From a virus, in the IMG/VR virus record IMGVR_UViG_3300007541_000252, positions 1-22,192 of that record: a stretch of 22,192 nucleotides of DNA. One strand, written 5' to 3'. The notes beneath the pieces are model-generated. The model saw only the letters and a list, made by a program, of their open reading frames with translations, had not been told where the DNA came from and ran no database searches. Position numbers and translations under genes: made by a program. This document shows positions 8,027-15,387 of the stretch, piece by piece; the first letter of the stretch is position 1, and each line of letters starts with the position of its first letter.

Positions 8027-8311
8027 ATGATATATGCTGTAATTGCTCTTGGGATCATAACACTTTGCATAGTAACTATTGTCTATGTTCAACACACTGT
8101 TATACGTGTATTAAGAGAGGAAATTGATAAGATTAATGAAGCTAATGATTATAATTTTCCTGAAATTTGGAATGCAATTGATGAGACAAATATAGAATGG
8201 AAAAAAGGTATTAGAAATTTAAAACAATCTACCTATGATAAGGTTGATAGTTTAGAAAACCGCATTCGTAAAGAATTTGATACTGAAAGAACCCAACGAA
8301 AAATGTATTAA
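8027..8311 (+). CDS. Small membrane-anchored coiled-coil protein of unknown function
   Basis: 94 residues. The N-terminus (2-22) is one strongly hydrophobic segment (IYAVIALGIITLCIVTIVYV), which reads as a transmembrane helix or uncleaved signal anchor. The rest is charged and helical, with a likely coiled coil around REEIDKINEAND and QSTYDKVDSLENRIRKEFD. It lies immediately after the terminator and before the gp26-like gene, with no copy of the promoter-like element, so how it is transcribed is unclear. It could be a lysis or host-membrane factor, or part of tail assembly. I do not recognise a family. Confidence 0.7.
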   Translation: MIYAVIALGIITLCIVTIVYVQHTVIRVLREEIDKINEANDYNFPEIWNAIDETNIEWKKGIRNLKQSTYDKVDSLENRIRKEFDTERTQRKMY

Positions 8312-8326
8312 AAATTTGAATCTATA

Positions 8327-8338
8327 ATATTTATACGT
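8327..8338 (+). promoter_or_regulatory. Putative phage late promoter element (copy 4)
   Basis: ATATTTATACGT, 28 bases before the ATG of the gp26-like gene. The core TATTTATA is exact; the three bases after it differ from the other copies. Confidence 0.48.
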
Positions 8339-8366
8339 GAACAAAAGTTATTAATTAATAAAAGAT

Positions 8367-9143
8367 ATGAGCGAAAATCTTGAAACTCAACCTACTCAAG
8401 TTGAACCCACCTTTAATTTCCCTACTGAGGTAGTTGAATTACCCTCCAAGGGATTAGTTTATCCTGAAACTTCCCCTTTATCTTCAGGAAAAGTCATTAT
8501 GAAATATATGACTGCTAAGGAAGAAGACATCATCACAAACCAAAACTACATCCAAAAAGGAACTGTAATTGACCATTTGTTAGATGCTCTAATTGTATCT
8601 CCTGGAGTAAAACATGAAGATTTAATTACGGGTGATAAAAATGCTATTCTTATTGCATCTAGGATTTTAGGATATGGTGCTAATTATAAATTTAGATATT
8701 TAGGTGAAGATGTTGAAGTAGACTTATCTACATTAGAAAATAAAGAAATAAACTACTCAGCAATTGAAGGTGGATCTAATGAATTTGAATTTATTCTTCC
8801 TTATACTCAAACCCCAATTACATTCCATTTTTTAACAGGAAAAATCGAAAAATTAATTGATGCTGAATTAAAAGGTCAAGCTAAAATTAATAAAAATGCT
8901 TCTAAAGAAATGTCTACACGAATGAAGTATTTGATTGCTTCTGTAAATGGAGATAGTGATAAAAAAGTTATTAGAGATTTTGTAGATAATCAATTGTTAG
9001 CTAGAGATGCTAAAGCTCTTAGGGATTATATAGCAAAAATTCAACCTGACATTGAAATTAAATTCATGTGGGAAGATTATGATGGCACGTTTGTAGAAAA
9101 AGAAATTCCTATTACTTCAAACTTTTTTTTCCCTGACGTCTGA
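8367..9143 (+). CDS. T4 gp26-like baseplate hub protein / tail assembly protein
   Basis: 258 residues (T4 gp26 is 208). It matches the T4 gp26 baseplate family: after a disordered N-terminus there is VVELPSKGLVYPETSPLSSG (22-41), then the VIMKYMTAKEEDIITNQNYI segment (43-62) and HLLDALIVSPGVKHEDL. The middle holds LIASRILGYGANYKFRY, and the protein ends with KFMWEDYDGTFVEKEIPIT and FFFPDV. It acts in assembly of the hub beneath the tail tube. As in T4, a gp51-like frame follows. The last codons lie on a run of eight T, and the next frame is already open across this 3' end, which suggests frameshifting or overlapping starts. Confidence 0.8.
   Translation: MSENLETQPTQVEPTFNFPTEVVELPSKGLVYPETSPLSSGKVIMKYMTAKEEDIITNQNYIQKGTVIDHLLDALIVSPGVKHEDLITGDKNAILIASRILGYGANYKFRYLGEDVEVDLSTLENKEINYSAIEGGSNEFEFILPYTQTPITFHFLTGKIEKLIDAELKGQAKINKNASKEMSTRMKYLIASVNGDSDKKVIRDFVDNQLLARDAKALRDYIAKIQPDIEIKFMWEDYDGTFVEKEIPITSNFFFPDV
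9123..9130 (+). other. T8 run at the gp26/gp51 overlap: candidate slippage site (or homopolymer indel)
   Basis: Eight consecutive T lie 11 bases before the gp26-like stop (9141-9143). The gp51-like frame is open from 9097 through this point. Moving by +1 (or -2) on the T run would join SNFFF to SLTSEEARDYRIAVFTQ, giving one continuous protein. Losing one T from the sequence would have the same effect, so a sequencing error cannot be excluded. Confidence 0.45.
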
Positions 9144-9222
9144 GGAAGCTAGAGACTATAGAATAGCTGTATTTACTCAAATTCATGACATAGTATTCCA
9201 TGGAAATGGAGGTTTTGATTAT

Positions 9223-9456
9223 ATGACAATATATAACATGCCTCTATGGTTAAGAAAGTTTACATTCAATAAAATCCAAAAACACTTTAATGATGTAAAC
9301 GCTCAAAAATCAGGAACATCTACAAATGATATAAACGAAGCTAAAAGTATCCTTCAAAAAGCCCAATCACAAGGATCTCCCCAACCCAAACAATCCAAAC
9401 CCCCAGTTAAAGTCCCAGATTTTGTTACAAGTACTAGAAAGACGTCACGAAAGTGA
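9223..9456 (+). CDS. gp51-like baseplate/tail assembly protein; true coding region probably extends upstream
   Basis: The ATG-initiated part is 77 residues: a helical YNMPLWLRKFTFNKIQKHFN block, then a polar Gln/Ser/Pro/Lys tail. The same frame is open upstream to 9097, and that region reads as real protein (LTSEEARDYRIAVFTQIHD, then VFHGNGGFDY directly before the ATG). From memory, homologous small proteins that follow gp26 in T4-like phages share this G-x-GG-F/Y and MPLWLRKFTF block, so starting at 9223 probably cuts it. A GGAGG at 9208-9212 lies 10 bases before the ATG, but genes here do not otherwise use Shine-Dalgarno sequences. In T4, gp51 helps assemble the hub. The assignment rests mainly on gene order (26, 51, then tape measure). 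Confidence 0.65.
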   Translation: MTIYNMPLWLRKFTFNKIQKHFNDVNAQKSGTSTNDINEAKSILQKAQSQGSPQPKQSKPPVKVPDFVTSTRKTSRK

Positions 9457-9464
9457 TGTCTTTC
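9437..9464 (+). other. Strong RNA hairpin with GAAA tetraloop over the gp51-like stop codon
   Basis: GAAAGACGTCAC (9437-9448) pairs with GTGATGTCTTTC (9453-9464) through 12 pairs, one of them G-U, closing a GNRA-type loop GAAA (9449-9452). The stop TGA (9454-9456) is inside the 3' arm. No T tract follows, so it is not a standard terminator. It lies 1 base before the next promoter-like element, and could be a weak terminator, an RNA-processing or stability element, or a translational barrier. Confidence 0.7.
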
Positions 9465-9465
9465 A

Positions 9466-9477
9466 ATATTTATAACA
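9466..9477 (+). promoter_or_regulatory. Putative phage late promoter element (copy 5)
   Basis: ATATTTATAACA, 15 bases before the tape measure ATG and 1 base after the hairpin at 9437-9464. The core TATTTATA is exact. Confidence 0.5.
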
Positions 9478-9492
9478 AAATAATTCCCTCTA

Positions 9493-12400
9493 ATGGCGTC
9501 ATTAAATCAACGTATTGAAGCATTAAAAAAAGAACTAGCTGATCTCAGGAGAGAGTTTGGTGAAACTAGTGAATATCAACTAGTTGGTACAGACCCTATA
9601 GAACAAGCTAAAGAATTGGTTGGACTGATACAAGACTATAAAAGTATTTTAGGGGAAGTAGAGGATGAGTGGGGAACTGTAAGTGGTATTATTAATGACA
9701 TTACTAAAGAATTTGGTAAAGCTAAAGATGGTTTTAAAACAGCCTTAAGTTCTTTTCAGAGACTTCAAAGTATTAGTAATAAATTTGAAGAAGATAAATT
9801 AGGTATTCAAAGAATGTCTTCTAAAGAAATTAAAAGTCAAATTACTTCTATTCGAAAAGAAATTAGAGTCCAACAACAAGCTTTAGAACTTTTAGAAACA
9901 AAAAGAAAAGAACAAGGCGGACTTTCAGAGGCTGAAGAAAAAATGGTAGCTCAGCTTAAGTCTGAAAATGAACAAAATAGTATGGCTTTGGATTTTGCAA
10001 GAAAAAGACTTGCAGAAGAAAGACAAATCCAAAAAACTATGGGCCTTAGTGGGGCAGCTGTTAAAGGAATGGTAGGAGCCTTAGGAAAATTAGGCATTTC
10101 TGCAGACTTTTTTGAAGACATTGAAGATAATATGTATGAAGCTGCCAAAAGTGGTAGTAAATTATCGGCTGCTTTAGTAGGAGCTAAAGGTGTGTTAGGT
10201 GGACTTCGGGAAGCTATGAGTGATCCTATAGTAGTTGGGGGATTAATTGCAAAGTCTCTTAAAGCTCTTTATAACTTAAAGGGCATTGCCACTAAATATA
10301 ACAAAGAAGCCAGACTTGCTTCTTCAGGTATGTTTTCGGGTGAGGGACTTAGAAGTATGGAATCTGTATATGGTCTGTTTGAAGATTTAACTGAAGCTGC
10401 TAATACTTTAAGAACAGAATTAGGATTTGTTCCTCAAATGAACGCTAAAATCTTACAAGGAGTTCATGTTTTAACCAAGGGGTATGGTTTATCTGGAAAA
10501 GAGGCAGCTAACCTATACCAAATTAGCCAAGAAATGGGTGTCGAACTAAAAGACATGCCGGCAACAATAGCATCTTTAGGTGGTGAAGTTGAATATGCTA
10601 CGGGTTATGCAGTTGACTTTCAAAAAGCTATGGGGGTTGTTGGTAAAGCAAGCTCCTCAGTTAAATTTAATATGAAGGGAAGTGCAGAACAATTAATTAA
10701 AGCTGCTAATTTTGCTGCTATTATGGGAATGGAACTAGATGAAATCCGCTCAGCAGCTGAAAGTACATTAGATTTTGAAAGCTCTATTCAAAAAGAAATG
10801 GAGGCAGAAATGTTCCTTCAAAGAGATTTAAATCTAGATAAATATAGATATGCTGCTTTAACAGGAGACGCAGCTACCCAAGCTGGAGAATTACAAAGAT
10901 TAATAAAAGAAAATGGTCCTTCTTTAAAAGGTAATGTTTTAGCCCAACAGAAATTTGCAGATGCTTTAGGAATTAGTAGAGAACAACTTGCTGAATCTCT
11001 TGAAAGCATGGAACTTCAACAAGAATTTGGTTCTCAAGCAGAAGATGTTCAAGAATCTATTAACAAATTAATGGCTAAAGGTCTTACTAAAGAACAAGCT
11101 TTAGCTAAAATAAGAAAAGAAGGTGCTGAAGGTGTAACTAATTCTATTAAAGCAGAAGAAGCATTTCAAAATCGATTTGAGTTAGCCCAAAGAAAATTCC
11201 AAGAAGCATTTACTGTATTAGCTGAGAGAATATTCTCAGATGCTAATATGGGTAAAATAGATGATTTTATTAAAGGTGTTAGAGATATTTTAATGAGTCC
11301 TATAATACAGGGCATGATTAAACACCTCCCAGAGCTTGCTGCAGGTCTTTTAGCATTTAACGTTTTCAAGAAATTCAATCCTGTTCAAAACGTAGGCATA
11401 ATGAACGTAGCCCAAATGAACGGGGGTGGCGGCGGCGGCGGTATGGGTGGTGATTACTATGGAGATAGTGGTGGAGGCGGAGGCAGAGGTAAAGGTGGAC
11501 CTGTTTATGATAAAAAAACAGGAAGATATAGAGACCCAAAAACAGGAAGATTTACTAAAAATCCAAACAAAGGAAAAGGAGGAGGAAGAAGTGGAGGAAG
11601 AGGAGGCCGCAGAGGATTCCGAGGAAGAGGTTTGGGTGGACTTGCTGTAGGTTTAGGAAGTGCACTTGGTATGAACTATCTTCTAAGTGGTGGATTTGGT
11701 GGTGGTGGAGACGAAGGATATTACGAAGATCCAGAAACTGGAGAAATGACCCCAACAGAAGGTGGGGATTATTCAAATGTTGGTGGGTTTGGAATGGGAG
11801 ATGTAGCTATGATGGCGGCCCCCACTGTAGCAGAAGCTGGAGTTAGTGCAATGGGTAATATGTCAACAAAACCCCCAAAACCTTCTACAGGAGGTGGTGG
11901 TTCTTGGTTAAGTAAAGGATGGAATGCTGTAAAAGGAGCAGCAAGTGGTGCTTACAATTCTGCTAAAGGAGCAGCAAGTGGTGCTTACAATTCTGCTAAA
12001 GGATCAGTTAATAATATGACAAAACCTGTAACTGAGTGGTTTGGTAAAAACATTAAAGGTATTTTTCCTAAACTATTAAGATCTGGCAAAGGTGTGTTAC
12101 GACCTGTTTTATCTAAAATTCCATTTGTAGGAGCTGTAATAGAAGCCTTATTTACAGGAATGGATGTAAATGACATAGCTAAAAGCCAAGATATGTCCCC
12201 CGAAGATGTATATGCAGAAATGGGTGCATCTATTATTAGTGGAGGATTAGGTTTAATTGGTGGTTCTTTAGCAGCAGCTGCTATTAGTGCCCCCCAAGCC
12301 GTAGGAATTCCTTCCTGGGTATTAGCCCCAGCAGCTTATATGGGGGGTGATTGGTTAGGAAGAACAATTGGAAATGCTATCTCAGATTATATAGGGGGTC

Positions 12401-12654
12401 CGTCATTAGGTAAAGCTGTATTTGATATGTTCTATGGGGATTCTGGAGCTACTGAAATGGCCACAGGAGGTATAGTTACAGGGGCTACTAGAGCTATTGT
12501 AGGAGAAGCAGGCCCTGAAGCTGTTGTTCCACTTAATGAATTTTATGCTAAATTAGATGAATTAATAGCAGCTGTTAAAGCTGGGGGTGATGTTTACATG
12601 GACGGTGCTAAAGTAGGTAAATCTTTAGTATTGGCAACTTCTAAAATGGGTTAA
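9493..12654 (+). CDS. Tail tape measure protein
   Basis: 1053 residues; its length should set tail length. The N-terminus is a predicted coiled coil (SLNQRIEALKKELADLRREF), and about 100-180 is again strongly helical. The middle (about 190-640) mixes Ala/Gly-rich helices with amphipathic segments. Residues about 642-716 form a Gly/Arg/Lys-rich low-complexity tract, followed by hydrophobic segments (GLAVGLGSALGMNYLL; IISGGLGLIGGSLAAAAI). The C-terminus carries the common tape measure motif GEAGPEAVVPL (1004-1014), after ATGGIVTGATRAIV. It contains a perfect 33-bp tandem repeat. It directly follows the gp26/gp51 pair, as expected for tail assembly chaperones. No lytic domain is visible; that activity seems to lie in the hub protein. 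Confidence 0.93.
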   Translation: MASLNQRIEALKKELADLRREFGETSEYQLVGTDPIEQAKELVGLIQDYKSILGEVEDEWGTVSGIINDITKEFGKAKDGFKTALSSFQRLQSISNKFEEDKLGIQRMSSKEIKSQITSIRKEIRVQQQALELLETKRKEQGGLSEAEEKMVAQLKSENEQNSMALDFARKRLAEERQIQKTMGLSGAAVKGMVGALGKLGISADFFEDIEDNMYEAAKSGSKLSAALVGAKGVLGGLREAMSDPIVVGGLIAKSLKALYNLKGIATKYNKEARLASSGMFSGEGLRSMESVYGLFEDLTEAANTLRTELGFVPQMNAKILQGVHVLTKGYGLSGKEAANLYQISQEMGVELKDMPATIASLGGEVEYATGYAVDFQKAMGVVGKASSSVKFNMKGSAEQLIKAANFAAIMGMELDEIRSAAESTLDFESSIQKEMEAEMFLQRDLNLDKYRYAALTGDAATQAGELQRLIKENGPSLKGNVLAQQKFADALGISREQLAESLESMELQQEFGSQAEDVQESINKLMAKGLTKEQALAKIRKEGAEGVTNSIKAEEAFQNRFELAQRKFQEAFTVLAERIFSDANMGKIDDFIKGVRDILMSPIIQGMIKHLPELAAGLLAFNVFKKFNPVQNVGIMNVAQMNGGGGGGGMGGDYYGDSGGGGGRGKGGPVYDKKTGRYRDPKTGRFTKNPNKGKGGGRSGGRGGRRGFRGRGLGGLAVGLGSALGMNYLLSGGFGGGGDEGYYEDPETGEMTPTEGGDYSNVGGFGMGDVAMMAAPTVAEAGVSAMGNMSTKPPKPSTGGGGSWLSKGWNAVKGAASGAYNSAKGAASGAYNSAKGSVNNMTKPVTEWFGKNIKGIFPKLLRSGKGVLRPVLSKIPFVGAVIEALFTGMDVNDIAKSQDMSPEDVYAEMGASIISGGLGLIGGSLAAAAISAPQAVGIPSWVLAPAAYMGGDWLGRTIGNAISDYIGGPSLGKAVFDMFYGDSGATEMATGGIVTGATRAIVGEAGPEAVVPLNEFYAKLDELIAAVKAGGDVYMDGAKVGKSLVLATSKMG
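11417..11640 (+). other. Gly/Arg-rich low-complexity tract inside the tape measure
   Basis: Codes for residues about 642-716: a run of seven Gly, further Gly runs, a duplicated KTGRYRDP/KTGRFTKNP unit, then RGG-like repeats (GGGRSGGRGGRRGFRGRG). It is strongly basic and likely flexible. This bias also opens a Glu-rich shadow frame that I do not consider coding. Confidence 0.75.
11932..11997 (+). repeat. Perfect 33-bp tandem duplication in the tape measure gene
   Basis: Two identical 33-base units (11932-11964 and 11965-11997) are in frame and encode KGAASGAYNSA twice; the first six bases of a third copy follow. A perfect DNA-level match suggests a recent duplication. Confidence 0.95.
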
Positions 12655-12665
12655 TATTTATAATC
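12654..12665 (+). promoter_or_regulatory. Putative phage late promoter element (copy 6)
   Basis: ATATTTATAATC, 25 bases before the next ATG; its first base is the last base of the tape measure stop codon. It is identical to copy 1 over 12 bases. It would drive the baseplate block from 12691 to 19200. Confidence 0.5.
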
Positions 12666-12690
12666 AAACAACAATTTAAAATTAAAAATT

Positions 12691-12987
12691 ATGGCTGAAT
12701 CAATCAAAAAACAATTCGACACAAATGGCTCATCATTAGCTGTTCCTGTGTCTCCTGCTAATGGTGTTACACCTGAAAGTGTTAGCATTGTAGGTAATTC
12801 TAAACTTCACAATCAATATTCTAATATTGGTGATCCTACATTATCAACTCCTGCTTACACTAATTTCGGTGCCGGGGCTCTTGGTTATTCAAATCCTTCT
12901 ACTTCTCAATTAGGATTAGCTCTTGATGCTTACCAAAAACCAGAAAATAGATATAAAGCGAATGCTCCTGAAGGACGTTCATTTTAA
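12691..12987 (+). CDS. Small protein of unknown function, probable virion or baseplate component
   Basis: 98 residues, mostly polar and Ser/Asn/Pro/Gly-rich, with no hydrophobic helix and little predicted helix. Recognisable stretches are SIKKQFDTNGSSLAVPVSPA near the start and LDAYQKPENRYKANAPEGRSF at the end. I do not recognise a family. It is the first gene of the block downstream of promoter element 6 and ends 9 bases before the tube-cap-like gene, so it is co-expressed with baseplate proteins. A small structural or connector protein is the most economical guess. Confidence 0.65.
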   Translation: MAESIKKQFDTNGSSLAVPVSPANGVTPESVSIVGNSKLHNQYSNIGDPTLSTPAYTNFGAGALGYSNPSTSQLGLALDAYQKPENRYKANAPEGRSF

Positions 12988-12996
12988 TAGAACAAT

Positions 12997-15063
12997 ATGC
13001 CCTTAATTAATTTCCAAACAGATTTAAAAAGTCTGTCTTGGGGTAAAGATAGACGTGATGGAGGTTCTAGCAATCAACCCTACATCACTAAAGATATCCC
13101 AGGAGGGCTAGAGTCTGATGATCTTCCAGTAAGATCAGGGCCTGATTTTCTTATCAGGAATGGATTCTTAGCCCCAGTAGACGCTGTAGAAGATGTTGGG
13201 AGATTATTTCAAATGTTCTTTGATTTTAAGTCCCCATCAGGGCTTTTATTTCTCCTAAAAGAAAATTTATTATCAAGAACAGCTAATAAAACCCAAGCAT
13301 CTTATGGGTTAGGTTATGCAGGTGCCTCCGATTTATATCTTGAAAATACTGAAACTGGTGTTTTCATGGGAGGTGGAGGAGCAATTAATGCTGGTGTTTA
13401 TACTCCACTATCAACATTAGGTCAAGCTTTAGGAGGTTTTGCAGGACTTCATTTAAATCTATTAGGTTTAGATCCTACTTCTCCAATGAGTGGTGTAGTA
13501 GAAGGTGGACTATTCCCAGGAGCAGGTTTAAGAACCTATTTAAGTGTAGTAGGTGAAGAAAGAAATCTTCCTGATGGTTTAGAATATAATAGATTAGCAA
13601 ATTTAAAATATTTTATTGATGAGGATGGTACTACCCCTAAAGTAAACCTCCTTTCCTACTCAGGCGGTCCAAATTCTATTTTAGGTATAGGTCAAACCCA
13701 CTTAAGATTTGCAAGTGAAAGAACAGGAGCTGCTAATAAAAATGGTATTGGTATTGTAAATAATAGTTATCAAGTAGGATTAAAATCTAGATCATACAAC
13801 CCCTCAGGATCATTTACTTTTGATTATAGTGGATTTAGTGTAGACAATGCTAGTCGTAAATATTTGTATTTAAATCCTGGTGTTGATGAAAATAAATTAT
13901 TTTATATAAATGGTGCTCCTGCTATTGAAATAGGGTCTAATGGTCCTTATCAAAATTTTCCTACATCTATAAATTCTATAGTAACAGATGATCAAGGTTT
14001 TACTACTCTTCAACCTAATAATGGAGTTTTATATGCAAATAACTCTTTAACCTATAACCAAGACCAATTAATAACTAAAGAAGGAATTGTTGAAGGAGGT
14101 AACACATCTTTATATCCTACAGACTTTAGAAAAAATTTATATCAACTCCCTTCTAAAGATATCTCTCCAGAAGAAACAGAGCAATCTTCAGTTATTTCAT
14201 TATCTCCATCTTATAGAGTTAAAAACAAAGATGTAAGATTAAATATGGGTCAACCTGGAAAGCAGGGGGGGCAATTAAGAGACGATTCTCAAGCTAATGG
14301 TTTAAGCAAAAATGTTTGGAACTATGGTATTAAAGCAACAGAATTAGAAGCCCTTGATAAGATCACAGCAATGCCTATGTATTCAGGTGTAGGTCCCGAT
14401 GTTAATCAACCTATTAATGATTTAGTTAAATTTAGGGTAGCAGCCATTAATAATGATAGATCAGATGGAAATGCTATTTATATGCACTTTAGAGCATTTT
14501 TAGACAGTTTCCAAGATAGTTATAATGCTACTTGGAATCCTGTAAATTATGTAGGTAGAGGGGATACTTTATATAATTACGGAGGATTTAACAGAAGTAT
14601 TAGTTTAAGTTTTACCTCAGTAGCCCAATCTAAAGCTGAACTTATCCCAATGTATAAAAAATTAAATTATCTAGCTTCTACTTTAGCCCCTGACTATTCT
14701 TCAGCCGGATTCATGAGGGGGAATTTAGTTAGATTAACAGTAGGAGGTTATTTATATGAACAGCCTGGGTTTATAACTTCTTTAACATATGACGTCCCTC
14801 AAGAGTGTACTTGGGAAATAGCTATAAATGAATTAGGAGGATCTGACAGTAGTGTAAAAGAACTTCCACATATGATTAGAGTAAGCGGGTTTTCCTTTAC
14901 TCCTATTCATACATTCCTCCCACAAAAGCCAAATGTTGCAAATAACCCAACTTCTAAGTTTATAGCATTGTCTAATGGAGTTAATACTAACTACAATGAT
15001 GAATACAGAACTTATAAGCCTACAGGAACCACAGATGGTGATAATAATATAGCTACAGGTTAA
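12997..15063 (+). CDS. Large baseplate protein with a C-terminal tube-cap-like (gp48/gp54-type) domain
   Basis: 688 residues. The N-terminal two thirds is glycine- and aromatic-rich beta-type sequence (for example TPLSTLGQALGGFAGLHL) with no motif I recognise. Residues about 475-645 form a more conserved-looking region: FRAFLDSFQDSYNATW, the strand GGFNRSISLSFTSVAQSK, ELIPMYKKLNYLASTLAPDY, then VRLTVGGYLYEQPGFITSL and a closing RVSGFSFTPIHTFLP. This layout, with a tube-like beta fold followed by an LP-x-x-I-x-V-S-x-x-F strand, is what I associate with proteins that start the tail tube on the baseplate (gp48/gp54 in T4). The assignment is tentative. The stop overlaps the next ATG by one base (TAATG), and a G7 run at 14265-14271 is read in frame. 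Confidence 0.7.
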   Translation: MPLINFQTDLKSLSWGKDRRDGGSSNQPYITKDIPGGLESDDLPVRSGPDFLIRNGFLAPVDAVEDVGRLFQMFFDFKSPSGLLFLLKENLLSRTANKTQASYGLGYAGASDLYLENTETGVFMGGGGAINAGVYTPLSTLGQALGGFAGLHLNLLGLDPTSPMSGVVEGGLFPGAGLRTYLSVVGEERNLPDGLEYNRLANLKYFIDEDGTTPKVNLLSYSGGPNSILGIGQTHLRFASERTGAANKNGIGIVNNSYQVGLKSRSYNPSGSFTFDYSGFSVDNASRKYLYLNPGVDENKLFYINGAPAIEIGSNGPYQNFPTSINSIVTDDQGFTTLQPNNGVLYANNSLTYNQDQLITKEGIVEGGNTSLYPTDFRKNLYQLPSKDISPEETEQSSVISLSPSYRVKNKDVRLNMGQPGKQGGQLRDDSQANGLSKNVWNYGIKATELEALDKITAMPMYSGVGPDVNQPINDLVKFRVAAINNDRSDGNAIYMHFRAFLDSFQDSYNATWNPVNYVGRGDTLYNYGGFNRSISLSFTSVAQSKAELIPMYKKLNYLASTLAPDYSSAGFMRGNLVRLTVGGYLYEQPGFITSLTYDVPQECTWEIAINELGGSDSSVKELPHMIRVSGFSFTPIHTFLPQKPNVANNPTSKFIALSNGVNTNYNDEYRTYKPTGTTDGDNNIATG

Positions 15064-15383
15064 TGAATAGATACGCTAACATAAAAAAAATAAGAAATAC
15101 AAATGAGTTTGTAGGTACTTTAGGAGATAGATATTATACAAATGTCTCTTATCCTGAAGTCCCACAAAGTGAAAATGACATTTGGGTTGAAACAGAATTT
15201 GGTGACAGATTAGATCTATTAGCAAATCAGTTTTATAATGATGTTACGTTGTATTGGATAATTGCTATTGCAAATCCTAATAAGGTTAATATGGGATCAC
15301 TTTATTTTGATCCTGGAACTCAATTAAGAATACCAACTAATGTAGTATCAATAGTAGATAGTTATAACATATTAAATTCTTAA
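15063..15383 (+). CDS. LysM-like / gp53-type baseplate wedge protein
   Basis: 106 residues. The C-terminal half reads as a small LysM-like fold as found in T4 gp53 and in P2 gpX-type proteins: ETEFGDRLDLLANQFYNDV (44-62), then TLYWIIAIANPNKVNMGSLY (63-82) and the closing PGTQLRIPTNVV. The order 'run-through helix, W-x-x-I-x-x-x-N, G-x-x-L-x-I-P' is the family pattern. The N-terminal part (RYANIKKIRNT, then GDRYYTNVSYPEVPQSEND) fits gp53 as well. It likely binds neighbouring baseplate proteins rather than acting as an enzyme. It is translationally coupled to the preceding gene (TAATG) and is followed after 4 bases by the hub-like gene. Confidence 0.75.
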   Translation: MNRYANIKKIRNTNEFVGTLGDRYYTNVSYPEVPQSENDIWVETEFGDRLDLLANQFYNDVTLYWIIAIANPNKVNMGSLYFDPGTQLRIPTNVVSIVDSYNILNS

Positions 15384-15387
15384 AGTT

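Noticed and set aside
9208-9212. GGAGG as a Shine-Dalgarno sequence for the ATG at 9223
   Set aside because: Spacing is acceptable, but other genes here do not use Shine-Dalgarno sequences, and the bases also encode GNGG in a frame that reads as real protein upstream of the ATG.
11426-11650. Glu/Val-rich + strand frame inside the tape measure gene
   Set aside because: It is the shadow of the GGA-rich Gly tract read in another frame; the amino-acid bias follows from that composition and the main frame is unbroken.
2951-12665. Reading the TATTTATA elements as T4-type TATAAATA late promoters on the - strand
   Set aside because: They would point away from every gene in the window, and no - strand gene is present; the + strand interpretation fits the spacing to the starts.
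14265-14271. G7 run in the tube-cap-like gene as a slippage site
   Set aside because: The frame continues intact through it (Gln-Gly-Gly), and no alternative long frame begins there.
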